The position numbers were made by a program, and so were the translations under genes. Under the pieces are notes generated by a model. It saw only the letters and a list, made by a program, of their open reading frames with translations, was not told the DNA's origin and did no database searches. From Candidatus Lachnoclostridium stercoravium (GTDB taxonomy: Bacteria > Bacillota > Clostridia > Lachnospirales > Lachnospiraceae): 64,000 nucleotides of DNA. Shown here piece after piece: positions 16,354 through 24,713 of this stretch (positions within the stretch are counted from its first letter, which is position 1; every line of letters begins with the position of its first letter). The DNA lies in assembly GCA_019118365.1 (NCBI GenBank), contig DWZA01000020.1, forward strand, positions 34,560 to 98,559, read 5' to 3'.

Positions 16354-17856
16354 ATGTTTGATACGCTGCTGATCAACGCATATGTGATCACCATGGACGA
16401 GAAGCGCCGCGTCCTGGAAAACGGAGCCGTTGGCATTGAAAACGGCAGGATCTCTTTTGTAGGCGATACGGAAGAGGGAAAAAAATTCGGCGCAAAAGAA
16501 GTGATCGACTGCAAAAACCACGTAGTTATGCCTGGATTTGTGGATGCTCACGGACATGGAGGCCATTCCGCATTTAAGTCTATCGTAGAGGATACCAGCT
16601 ACTGGATGCCGGTCATGACTCACACATATAAGAATTATATTACCGATGAGTTCTGGTATAACGAGGGACGTCTGTCTGCACTGGAAAGACTTCACGCAGG
16701 CGTGACCACAGGCGTATGCGTCCTGGGCTCCCAGCCAAGATGCGATTCACCGGTTCCTGCTATGAACAACGCGAAAGCTTATGCAGAAGTAGGAGTAAAG
16801 GATATTGTGTGTACAGGCCCGTGCCATACGCCGTGGCCTCACCGCTTCAGCCGCTACGTAAACGGCGAGAGGCATATGAGCGAAGTAAGCTATGAAACAG
16901 TCCTGGAAAGCCTGGAAACTGTCGTATCCCAGCTGAACCACGCTAACAACGACAAGACGAGAGCGTATGTGGCTCCGTTCGGAGTTGTGACCAGCGTGGA
17001 TCCGTCCGCGCCGACCCCGGCAGACCGCTGCGTAAAGCTTACCGACCATGACCGCCGTCAGGCAAAAGAGATGAGAAGGATCGCTGAGAAATACAGCACC
17101 AGGATCCATACGGATGCCTTCGGCGGTATGATCCATCTGGCTTACCAGGATAAAGAAAACGCTCTTTTAGGCCCGGACGTACACCTTCAGCACTGTACAG
17201 GCCTTTCTATGGACGAGACGCTGATCCTGGCAAAGACAGACACCCATGTGAGCGTTGCTCCGGGAATGCGCCAGTTAGAGAAACGTACTCCTGTGATCGA
17301 GCTTCTGGAATTAGGCGCCACAGTAGCCCTTACCACAGATGGCTCCATGCTCACATCCGGCTTCGATATGTTCGACGCTATGAAGCGGGCAAAGATGATC
17401 TTCCGTAAGGCATGGAACGACGACTTCTATCTGCCGTCGGAAAAGCTTCTGGAAATGACCACCATCGACGCTGCAAAATGCGTCGGCATGGAAAAAGAGA
17501 TCGGTTCCCTGGAAGTTGGAAAGAGGGCGGACGTGATCGCTATCAACCTGATGAACCCAAGGCTTATGCCGAGGATCAATATCATCGATACCCTGGTAGG
17601 CAACGGCCACCCGTCCGATGTGGATACAGTCATCGTTGACGGCGAAGTCCTTTTAAGAGAAGGAAAAGCTGTTTCTGTAAACGAGGAAGAAGTGCTCTTA
17701 AAGGCAGAACAGGAAGCTTTGGAGACAGCGGAACGGGCGGCTCACCTCCATCCGTTCGCATGGCCGAAGAAGCCGCAGTGGGGACAGGTAAAGATGTACT
17801 TTGACGAAGAAAGGTTCAATCTGGAAGAGAACCGGAAAGACGGCGGACATTATTAA
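16354..17856 (+). CDS. Metal-dependent amidohydrolase (deaminase/chlorohydrolase-like)
   Basis: This 500-residue amidohydrolase resembles the cytosine deaminase / TRZ-ATZ group. It begins with the beta-sandwich strand typical of the family ([11 protein letters not shown]). The metal motif is present as VDAHGHGGH, and further ligands appear as His in RIHTDAFGG, His in [10 protein letters not shown] and Asp in ALTTDGSM. The C-terminus ends with the usual GKRADVIAI and VIVDGEVLL strands. It follows a paralogue with a degraded motif and probably works on solute brought in by the upstream importer. AAGGGG precedes the ATG. Confidence 0.88.
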   Translation: MFDTLLINAYVITMDEKRRVLENGAVGIENGRISFVGDTEEGKKFGAKEVIDCKNHVVMPGFVDAHGHGGHSAFKSIVEDTSYWMPVMTHTYKNYITDEFWYNEGRLSALERLHAGVTTGVCVLGSQPRCDSPVPAMNNAKAYAEVGVKDIVCTGPCHTPWPHRFSRYVNGERHMSEVSYETVLESLETVVSQLNHANNDKTRAYVAPFGVVTSVDPSAPTPADRCVKLTDHDRRQAKEMRRIAEKYSTRIHTDAFGGMIHLAYQDKENALLGPDVHLQHCTGLSMDETLILAKTDTHVSVAPGMRQLEKRTPVIELLELGATVALTTDGSMLTSGFDMFDAMKRAKMIFRKAWNDDFYLPSEKLLEMTTIDAAKCVGMEKEIGSLEVGKRADVIAINLMNPRLMPRINIIDTLVGNGHPSDVDTVIVDGEVLLREGKAVSVNEEEVLLKAEQEALETAERAAHLHPFAWPKKPQWGQVKMYFDEERFNLEENRKDGGHY

Positions 17857-17867
17857 ACACAGTAACT

Positions 17868-18010
17868 GTTCAGCCGTGCGCCAGGATATATGATAAAGAG
17901 CATTACAAGCTTGCTTGTAAAAGCGATTTGACATATATCCTGGCATAGGGATAACATCCCAGGCTTCTTGTCAGCACATTCTGTGCTGGCAAGAAGATAC
18001 ACGGCTGAAC
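17868..18010. repeat. Repeat family A, full 143-bp copy
   Basis: The outer stem is GTTCAGCCGTG / CACGGCTGAAC, extendable by AAC/GTT. Inside are three arms: GCCAGGATATATG...CATATATCCTGGC capped by TTACAAGCTTGCTTGTAA; a small GGGAT/ATCCC arm; and CTTCTTG(T)CAGCACA / TGTGCTGGCAAGAAG. The copy at 37891-38033 has exactly the same length in the opposite orientation. Confidence 0.9.
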
Positions 18011-18023
18011 GGTTACAAAACAT

Positions 18024-18064
18024 AAAAAGAGATTAGAACAAAAATATTGTTTTAATCTCTTTTT
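18024..18064. terminator. Strong bidirectional terminator hairpin
   Basis: AAAAAGAGATTA pairs with TAATCTCTTTTT around AGAACAAAAATATTGTT, giving A and T tracts on the two sides. The promoter of the next gene overlaps its right arm. Confidence 0.75.
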
Positions 18065-18074
18065 ATGTTATAAT
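18047..18074 (+). promoter_or_regulatory. Promoter of the ATPase / partner pair
   Basis: TTGTTT at 18047-18052 and TATAAT at 18069-18074 are separated by 16 bases. The -35 box lies inside the terminator hairpin. Confidence 0.55.
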
Positions 18075-18106
18075 ACTGATAAAAACAATGAAGGAAGGTG
18101 CATGCT

Positions 18107-19225
18107 GTGAAACTGTTACGAATTCGCGCGTCAAATTATAAAAACTGTTGCGACGATTTTACAATTGATCTTGTGGCAAAATCTAAAAAGACAAGTGAAG
18201 ATAAGGAATACGAGCTGCAGGAAATTGCAGAGGATCTGTATGCGTTTAATACAGCTGCATTTGTTGGAAAAAACGCCTCTGGTAAAACTTCGGCATTAGA
18301 GTTGATGGAGTGCGGCTATTCTATTCTCAGCGAATTTCGCTTGGAAGATAAACATTATAATTATGATAATGTAAAATTAGAAATTATTTTTTACTATGAG
18401 GATTACATTTACAAATATGATACAATATTAAAAGCTGATTCTAATTTGGGGAACAAGGCCAATTTTACAGATCAGCATATCTATCGAAAAAAATATTATA
18501 AATCCAAAATAAAAGAAATCTATTCCGATGAAGGATTTGAAGAGATAACGGGTCTGGGAGAACTTCCAGAAGATACATCGATTATATTCTTTGTACTGAA
18601 AAAGAAAGCGACCCGCGCTGTTTATTTCAATTGTGACGGCGAAGGCGCGGATAGCTATCACCTGATGTTCAGAGCGATGAAAACTTATAAAATATCCGAA
18701 ACGGTTCTGATGAAAGTAATCAAGATCTTTGACGACAAGATTAAAAACCTGGCAATGGTAGATGAAAAACATTACAAGCTTGAATACCAGGATTGTGTGA
18801 AAGAACTTTCGGACTCTGAGCTGGTCTATATGCTTTCCAGCGGTACGACAAAGGGTATCCTTTTGTATATTTTTGTAGTTGCAGCATTAGAAAATGGATT
18901 TGATCTTTTGATAGACGAAGTAGAAAATCATTTCCATAAAACATTGGTTGAAAATATGATAAGTTTGTTTAAAGACAGGACTGTTAACAGAAGATCTGCA
19001 ACATTGATATTTACCACACATTATTGTGAAGTTTTAGATTTGTTCAATCGTCAGGATAATATTTGGATCGCAAAATCAGACCATAAGATTCGTTTGGATA
19101 ATATGTATGAAAGCTACAATATCAGGCCGGAGCTTCTAAAAAGCCGCCAGTTTTATAATAATGCTTTTGATACTGCTGTCAGCTATGAAGACCTCATGGC
19201 GCTGAAGAAGGAACTGATGAGATGA
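18107..19225 (+). CDS. AAA/ABC-type ATPase, RloA/OLD-like
   Basis: This protein of about 372 residues is an SMC/OLD-like ATPase. Walker A is FVGKNASGKTS near residue 60, Walker B is DLLIDEVENHFH, and the switch His is in FTTHYCEVLD. GTG at 18107 is the best start, with AGGAAGG eight bases upstream; GTG 18098 lies on that site. It overlaps the next gene by four bases (ATGA). AT content is clearly higher than in its neighbours, suggesting transfer. ATPase pairs of this layout are often phage-defence modules, but here the partner is broken. It is a distant relative of the ATPase at 53879. Confidence 0.8.
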   Translation: MKLLRIRASNYKNCCDDFTIDLVAKSKKTSEDKEYELQEIAEDLYAFNTAAFVGKNASGKTSALELMECGYSILSEFRLEDKHYNYDNVKLEIIFYYEDYIYKYDTILKADSNLGNKANFTDQHIYRKKYYKSKIKEIYSDEGFEEITGLGELPEDTSIIFFVLKKKATRAVYFNCDGEGADSYHLMFRAMKTYKISETVLMKVIKIFDDKIKNLAMVDEKHYKLEYQDCVKELSDSELVYMLSSGTTKGILLYIFVVAALENGFDLLIDEVENHFHKTLVENMISLFKDRTVNRRSATLIFTTHYCEVLDLFNRQDNIWIAKSDHKIRLDNMYESYNIRPELLKSRQFYNNAFDTAVSYEDLMALKKELMR

Positions 19226-19546
19226 AGTACCTGATTATGTGTGAAGGCCCAAACGAGCTTGAAATTATCCGAATGCTGCTGGAACATGATAAATTGATCC
19301 TTACAGCGGACGATCTGCTGAACTTGGTGCCTTACCATGCAAGGCAGATCGGAAATAATGCGGCTGTAAAGGCTGCGCTGAACCTGTATCACGGAGATGT
19401 AGGCGTACTAAGAATTGGTGATAAGTTAAACGATGAACTGAAGATTCCGAGAGGGTATAAAGAAAAAATACACGATCAAGAGGTATAAGAAGCTGAAAGG
19501 AAAACAACAGAAAGATGAGTATTATCTTGCGGATTTATTGAAATAG
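19222..19546 (+). pseudogene. Broken partner of the ATPase (RloB/TOPRIM-like remnant)
   Basis: The reading frame starts MKYLIMCEGPNELEIIRMLL, a typical acidic CEG-x-xE start of RloB/TOPRIM-like partner proteins, and stops after 88 residues at 19488. A second frame then continues with KKYTIKRYKKLKG and ends DEYYLADLLK at 19546, which looks like the native C-terminus. The middle of a protein I would expect to be near 200 residues is missing, so a deletion with frameshift near 19465 is the simplest reading. The ATPase upstream is intact. Confidence 0.65.
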
Positions 19547-19594
19547 CAGAAAGCAACTGAGGAAAATCTGTTACTTGATCCGACCAGATAATAT

Positions 19595-19642
19595 GAAAGC
19601 TCCCTGCCTGCTATGAAAAGCAGTTCAGAGAGCTTTCTTTTT
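19595..19642 (+). terminator. Terminator between convergent genes
   Basis: GAAAGCTC pairs with GAGAGCTTTC, with an inner CTGCT/AGCAG stem, followed by TTTTT. It ends the ATPase transcript just before the stop of the convergent gene at 19649. Confidence 0.7.
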
Positions 19643-19648
19643 GGAAGA

Positions 19649-20821
19649 TCATACCCGGTATTTTTCTACCACGTCCATATCCAGCTCGATCCCCAGTCCG
19701 GGTTTCTGCGGAACGATATAATTCATTTCGCCGTCGCACTGGATCGGCTCCGCCAGCAGTTCCGTTCTCAGGGGATTGTAGTTTTCCTCTGACTCGATGA
19801 ACGGCACATTTGGCAGGGAGGCGGCAAAATGGACGTTTGCCGCGGTGAGCACTGCGGAGAAGAAAGTATGAGGAGTGAAAAGCTTATTGTAAGCGATGGA
19901 CAGGGCGGCGATCCTGCGGCACTCCGTAAAGCCGCCGCTCCAGCCCAGGTTGGCCTGCACTACGTCCAGAGCCTTCTTATCAAGGAGTTCCTTGAACCGG
20001 GCCAGCCCCTGCTCGGATTCGCAGCCTGCCACGCGGGTGCGCTTTAAGCCTGCGGCGATCTTGGCGTAGCCCTCGATATCGTCGGAGCGGGACGGCTCCT
20101 CGATCCAGTAGATATCGTATTCATCAAAATATTTCTCAGCAGCTAAAACAGCGTCCACATCCCAGGTGCAGTTCATATCCAGCATCAGGACCCCGTCTTT
20201 TCCAATGGTTTCCCGGACTGCCTTTACCCGCTTCATGTCTTCTTCAAAAGAAATGGTGAAATCTCCCTTGCGCACATAGCGGTGAGGCATCTGGATGTTG
20301 TTTAAACAGCGGCCTACCTTCATTTTAAAGGCAGTGTAGCCTTTTTTCATGTAGCCTTCCATTTCCCTTTTTAAGTCGTCCACAGACTTGCCCGGCGCGT
20401 AAAAACCTGCGCTGGCATAGCCCCTTACCTTATCCCTGCATGCGCCTAAGAGGCGATACAGAGGGAGGCCGGCCGCTTTTCCGGTAATATCCCACAGAGC
20501 GATATCAATGCCGCTGATAGCGCCCATAACAAGGCCTTTGCGGCCGTTGGCAAAATTGCTCCATACCATAGTCTCCCACAGACGTTCTATATCCAGAGGA
20601 TCCTGGCCGATGAGGAGAGGCTTCAGCTGGTTTTCCACAACGTCGGCCATAGCGCTCATGGAGGCGCCGAAGGTGGCGGATTCTCCCAGGCCGGTGATCC
20701 CCTCGTCCGTCTCTACCAGCACCAGAAAGGCCCCGCGGCAGGCACAGGCGGAACATCCGTCTGCGATAAAAGAATCATAGGGATATTTTAACTGTATGGT
20801 CTTGATGTCAGTAATCTTCAC
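19649..20821 (-). CDS. Mandelate racemase / muconate lactonizing family enzyme
   Basis: This 390-residue enolase-superfamily enzyme, probably a sugar-acid dehydratase or racemase, abstracts a proton next to a carboxylate held on Mg2+. Visible active-site features are the general-base K-x-K in FKMKVG, metal ligands Asp in MLDMNC, Glu in YWIEEP and Glu in GCESE, and the opposing His in FTPHTF. Domain order (N-terminal capping domain, then barrel) and length fit the mandelate racemase subgroup. It is cotranscribed with the TRAP transporter whose gene ends 15 bases before its ATG, so its substrate is likely the imported acid. Confidence 0.88.
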   Translation of the reverse strand: MKITDIKTIQLKYPYDSFIADGCSACACRGAFLVLVETDEGITGLGESATFGASMSAMADVVENQLKPLLIGQDPLDIERLWETMVWSNFANGRKGLVMGAISGIDIALWDITGKAAGLPLYRLLGACRDKVRGYASAGFYAPGKSVDDLKREMEGYMKKGYTAFKMKVGRCLNNIQMPHRYVRKGDFTISFEEDMKRVKAVRETIGKDGVLMLDMNCTWDVDAVLAAEKYFDEYDIYWIEEPSRSDDIEGYAKIAAGLKRTRVAGCESEQGLARFKELLDKKALDVVQANLGWSGGFTECRRIAALSIAYNKLFTPHTFFSAVLTAANVHFAASLPNVPFIESEENYNPLRTELLAEPIQCDGEMNYIVPQKPGLGIELDMDVVEKYRV

Positions 20822-20836
20822 AGCGCCATATACCTC

Positions 20837-22111
20837 CTATTTAAACAGATTCGGGATGATCAGGGACAGCGGCGGAACGAAGGTAACGATCATCAGATCC
20901 ACTACCAGTACGGCGAAATAGATCAGCAGATATTTCATCATGCCTTCGATCTTAACTTTAGCGCTGTCGCACACTACATAGAGGTTGACGCCTACAGGCG
21001 GAGTCATCATGCCGATAGCCAGGTTTGTCATCATGATGATACCGAAATGGATCAGGTCGATGCCAAGGGTCTGTGCGATCGGAGCAAGGAGCGGAGCCAG
21101 GATGACCATAGCGGCGCCGGCTTCGCAGAAGCAGCCTACGATCAGGAGCATGATATTGATCAGGATCAGGAATACGTATTTGCTGCTGGAGATTCCCAAG
21201 AAAGCGGCGGCCAGTGCCTGCGGGATCTGTTCTTTTGCCAGGATCCATCCGAAAATGGTGGAAGCGGACATGATCAGAAGAACAGTAGCCATGGTAAGCA
21301 CAGAATCATAGAAGATCTTGTAAAGGTCTTTCAGTTTGATCTCGCGGTAAATGAACACGCCTACGATCAGGCCGTAGAACACAGCTACTACCGCGGCCTC
21401 TGTAGGAGTAAAGAAACCGCTGTAAATACCGCCCAGGATGATCACAGGCATTAACACAGCCAGGATCGCTTCTTTAAAGGACTGAACGCGTTCTTTGCCC
21501 GTAGACTTTTTAGAAGGAATGAATCCCTGCTTTTTCGCCAAAATATGGGAAACTGCCATAAGCGTGGCGCAGATGAAAAGTCCTGGAAGAAAGCCTGCCA
21601 TGAACAGATCGCCGATGGACTGCTCGGCGGCAACGCCGTACTGGATCAGGCCGATGCTGGGCGGGATGATAACACCAAGCTCTGCGGAAGAAGCGATCGT
21701 CGCCGCAGCGAAGTTCCTGTCATAGTTGTGCTTAAGCATTTCCGGGATAATGATCGAGCCTACGGCGGCGGCAGTGGCCGCGCTGGAGCCGGAGATAGCG
21801 GCGAAAAAGGCGCAGGTGGCCACGGCTACCATAGCCAGGCCTCCTGGAATATGGCCTAAGAAGCTGTTGCATAAATTTACCAGCCTGCGGGAAATGCCGC
21901 CGGCGCTCATCAGGTTTCCGGCTAAAACGAAAAACGGGATAGCTAAAAGAGTGAAGCTTCCGGTTCCGGAAAACATCCTCTGGATGATGATGGAAAGATT
22001 CGTGCCGCCGTCCGCCACTAAAGCCAGGGCGGAAGAACCGGCCAGTACAAAGGCGATGGGAACCCCTAAAAACAGCAGGGCTACCATGCTTATGAATAAT
22101 ACGGCTGTCAT
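20837..22111 (-). CDS. dctM: TRAP transporter large permease, DctM
   Basis: This 424-residue membrane protein has about twelve helices. It starts MTAVLFISMVALLFLGVPIAFVL as DctM proteins do, and includes the conserved GGISRRLVNLCNSFLGHIPGGLA region and the C-terminal TPPVGVNLYV motif. It forms the sodium-driven channel of a tripartite importer for organic or sugar acids. It overlaps the small permease gene by four bases (ATGA), implying coupled translation. Confidence 0.95.
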   Translation of the reverse strand: MTAVLFISMVALLFLGVPIAFVLAGSSALALVADGGTNLSIIIQRMFSGTGSFTLLAIPFFVLAGNLMSAGGISRRLVNLCNSFLGHIPGGLAMVAVATCAFFAAISGSSAATAAAVGSIIIPEMLKHNYDRNFAAATIASSAELGVIIPPSIGLIQYGVAAEQSIGDLFMAGFLPGLFICATLMAVSHILAKKQGFIPSKKSTGKERVQSFKEAILAVLMPVIILGGIYSGFFTPTEAAVVAVFYGLIVGVFIYREIKLKDLYKIFYDSVLTMATVLLIMSASTIFGWILAKEQIPQALAAAFLGISSSKYVFLILINIMLLIVGCFCEAGAAMVILAPLLAPIAQTLGIDLIHFGIIMMTNLAIGMMTPPVGVNLYVVCDSAKVKIEGMMKYLLIYFAVLVVDLMIVTFVPPLSLIIPNLFK

Positions 22112-22590
22112 TGTGTATCCTCCTTCGTGAAGTTCAGATAGGTAGAGATCAATGTATTAATAAGCATAAATACAGATCCTACTGGTATGGATGCGTACAT
22201 CATGCCCATGGATAATTTTAAGATCGGCGTTGTCTGCGTCCATATCTGGGCGGACGTGCGGAAACCTACTACGATGAGGAAGATCAGAAGAATGGAAGTA
22301 ACGATGCTTATGATAACGGTAAGTCCCTTTAAAAGTTTTTTAGGAACGATCATAAACAGGATCTCCAAACCTACCAAGGATCCCTTCCTGACGCACAGGG
22401 CGGAGCCTAAGAACGTGCTCCAGATCAGCAGGTATTTTGAAAGTTCCTCGCTCCACGGAATGGAGGCATGCACCAGGCGGAAGACCACCTGGGCAAATAC
22501 TACGGCTGACATGACTGCCAGCATGATGATAACGACAAAGCCTAAAAAGCTGTTTACCGCTTTATCGAATTTTCTTACTGCGTTGTTCAT
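22108..22590 (-). CDS. dctQ: TRAP transporter small permease, DctQ
   Basis: This protein of about 160 residues has four membrane helices and the DctQ signature IPWSEELSKYLLIWSTFLGSA. I set the start at ATG 22590 because GGAGG lies seven bases upstream. The longer frame to 22671 would overlap the binding-protein gene and adds 27 residues unlike the family. It couples the binding protein to DctM. Confidence 0.92.
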   Translation of the reverse strand: MNNAVRKFDKAVNSFLGFVVIIMLAVMSAVVFAQVVFRLVHASIPWSEELSKYLLIWSTFLGSALCVRKGSLVGLEILFMIVPKKLLKGLTVIISIVTSILLIFLIVVGFRTSAQIWTQTTPILKLSMGMMYASIPVGSVFMLINTLISTYLNFTKEDTQ

Positions 22591-22609
22591 AGCTGCCTCC
22601 TTTTTTGGC

Positions 22610-23689
22610 TTACTGAGCTGCTGCCTGGATCTTGTCGATGATATCGCCGAACTGAGAGTCGTATTTCTCATAAACAGGCTGTACAGCCTCGATGAACGGA
22701 GCTTTGTCTACTTCATTTACTTCCATAAGGCCCTCTAAGTTTTCCAGCATGGTGGAAAGCTCTTCTCCAGCCAGCTCTCTTTCATATTCCACAGATTTCT
22801 TTAACGCATCTTCTACGATCACCTGCTGCTCCGGGCTCAGCTTGTTCCATGTGATCTCGCTCATCATGATCGGGCATACCGGATAGAAATGCTCGGTAAG
22901 GGAGAGATACTTCTGAACCTCATAGAAGCGGGAGTTGTAAATGGTGAACAGCGGGTTCTCCTGCCCGTCTACCGCGCCGGTCTGCAGGGCTGTGAACAGC
23001 TCGGAGAAGCTCATGGATACGGCATCCATTCCCAGAGCGCCGAGAGCGTCTACGCATACGGAGCTTTCCAGCGTGCGGACGCGGATCCCCTGGCAGTCTT
23101 CCGGAGTTACGATCGGGCGGACGGAATTGGTCATGCTGCGGAAGCCCAGATCATAGGTACCGAAAACCTTGATCCCGGAGCTTTCCAGATTGGAGAAGAT
23201 CTCCTGGCCTACTTCGCCGTCCAGAACTTCGAAGGCCTGCTCCCGGCTCTCGAACAGATACGGCATATTGAATACGTCCATAGCCGGGTCGAATCCGCTT
23301 AAGGCGGAAGCAACGGCAACCGTAATGTCCATGGTTCCCATCTGAAGACCCTCCACAGATTCGCGCTCATCTCCGAGAGTTCCGTTTGGAGAAACGGATA
23401 CGGTGATGGAACCGCCGGAGGCTTCTTCTACAAGATCCTTAAAATAAAGGGCTGCTTTCTGGTAAGGATGGCCTTCCGCCTGTCCGTGTCCGAAAGACAG
23501 TTCAATAGGATCCCCCACAGGAGCTTTGGCTTCGCCGCTGTCAGAAGCTTCGCTGTCAGAGCTTCCGGCAGCAGCTTCCTGAGAAGTTTCCGGCGCCGCC
23601 GTTGTGGCTGTTTCCTGGCTTCCTCCGCATCCTGCCAGACAGGAGATCGCTAATACAGTTGCTAAAGCTACGTTGATCTTTTTGTACAT
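22610..23689 (-). CDS. dctP: TRAP transporter solute-binding lipoprotein, DctP
   Basis: This 359-residue binding protein has lipobox CLAGC (Cys21), a Thr/Ser/Glu-rich linker of about 45 residues, and the DctP fold. The family segment GIRVRTLESSVCVDALGALG includes the conserved Arg that grips the substrate carboxylate, and ALQTGAVDGQENP follows. It is first in the operon DctP-DctQ-DctM-enolase family. GAAAGGGG lies about 13 bases before the ATG. Confidence 0.93.
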   Translation of the reverse strand: MYKKINVALATVLAISCLAGCGGSQETATTAAPETSQEAAAGSSDSEASDSGEAKAPVGDPIELSFGHGQAEGHPYQKAALYFKDLVEEASGGSITVSVSPNGTLGDERESVEGLQMGTMDITVAVASALSGFDPAMDVFNMPYLFESREQAFEVLDGEVGQEIFSNLESSGIKVFGTYDLGFRSMTNSVRPIVTPEDCQGIRVRTLESSVCVDALGALGMDAVSMSFSELFTALQTGAVDGQENPLFTIYNSRFYEVQKYLSLTEHFYPVCPIMMSEITWNKLSPEQQVIVEDALKKSVEYERELAGEELSTMLENLEGLMEVNEVDKAPFIEAVQPVYEKYDSQFGDIIDKIQAAAQ

Positions 23690-23766
23690 TTTTCATTTTC
23701 CCCTTTCAAATATTTGACATATTTTGTATATTTTTATGATAGCACGGCTTTTTTTAAAAGAAAAAG

Positions 23767-23785
23767 GATGTATCTTGTATACATC
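23767..23785. promoter_or_regulatory. Candidate operator between TRAP operon and GntR gene
   Basis: GATGTAT and ATACATC are perfect inverted arms around CTTGT. The spot between the divergent TRAP operon and the FCD-type GntR regulator, and the GT/AC half-sites, suit a GntR operator. I did not find a convincing promoter for either direction in 23690-23932. Confidence 0.45.
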
Positions 23786-23932
23786 ATAAATATCATTTTC
23801 ATACATTTTTGTCTGGAAGAGCTAATTCTTTTGTGTTAGAATAGGGATGGATACAGAATGGAGCAGATAGTCTTAAGACACAGGACTGCCGCCAGGCGGC
23901 AGGAGATTTATACAGTATTGGACAGATAAGAA

Positions 23933-24586
23933 ATGAACGTGAATTTAAAGAACAAAGCATATCAGATCATAAAAGACCGGATTATGACCTGCGAGTACAA
24001 ACCGAATACATTTTTAAACGAGGCGTCCCTGATCCAGGAAATCGATGCCAGCCGTACGCCCATCCGCGAGGCGCTAAACAAGCTGGAGCAGGAGGGCTTT
24101 GTCCAGATCATCCCCAAGAAAGGCGTGATGGTCACAGGGCTTACCCTCCAGGAGATCAACCAGACTTTCGAAGCAAGGATCCTTCTGGAACCTTTTATCA
24201 TAGCCAATTATATGTCCGCTCTGGACGACGGGATGCTGAAGGATATGCAGATACAGACGGAAAAGCTTCTCCAGGCAGAGCCGTCCCCGCCGGATTTCTG
24301 CCGGCTGGACGACGAGTTCCACCGCAAGATCAGCGCCGCCTGCCCCAATAAGTATTTTACAGAGATGCTCGCCCATATTTACGATCAGAACCAGCGGATC
24401 CGGCTTTTCTCCGGAAAAGATCTGTGGAAGCGCCACATAGAGGCCCATAAAGAGCATCTGGAGCTTATCCACTACATAAGAAACGGGCAGAAAGACGAAG
24501 CGGTGGCAGCCCTTACCCATCATCTCATTAAATCCAAAGAGGCGGCCATCAAAACCCTGATCGAAAAACAGATCCCTGTGGTCTGA
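23933..24586 (+). CDS. GntR-family regulator with FCD domain
   Basis: This 217-residue regulator has an N-terminal winged helix (AYQIIKDRIMTCEYKPNTFLNEASLIQEIDASRTPIREALNKLEQEGFV region, about residues 8-65) and a C-terminal all-helical FCD ligand domain. The FCD metal or acid ligands are visible as Asp in LDDEFHRKI and His residues in KRHIEAHKEHLELI. It is divergent from the TRAP operon and probably represses it until the sugar acid or its product binds. Confidence 0.9.
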   Translation: MNVNLKNKAYQIIKDRIMTCEYKPNTFLNEASLIQEIDASRTPIREALNKLEQEGFVQIIPKKGVMVTGLTLQEINQTFEARILLEPFIIANYMSALDDGMLKDMQIQTEKLLQAEPSPPDFCRLDDEFHRKISAACPNKYFTEMLAHIYDQNQRIRLFSGKDLWKRHIEAHKEHLELIHYIRNGQKDEAVAALTHHLIKSKEAAIKTLIEKQIPVV

Positions 24587-24713
24587 CAGGGAGAATATAC
24601 AGCAGTTTAAAGGATAGATCCGTTTTTCAGATAAACATAAGAGGTTTGGCTGGAAAACGGATCTTTTGGCAGGAGAGATCAGAGATCCGGCGGAAAGGAG
24701 CGATGGGTTAAAA

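Noticed and set aside
17868..18010. CRISPR array
   Set aside because: The repeats are long, dispersed and internally structured, with no regular repeat-spacer series anywhere in the window.
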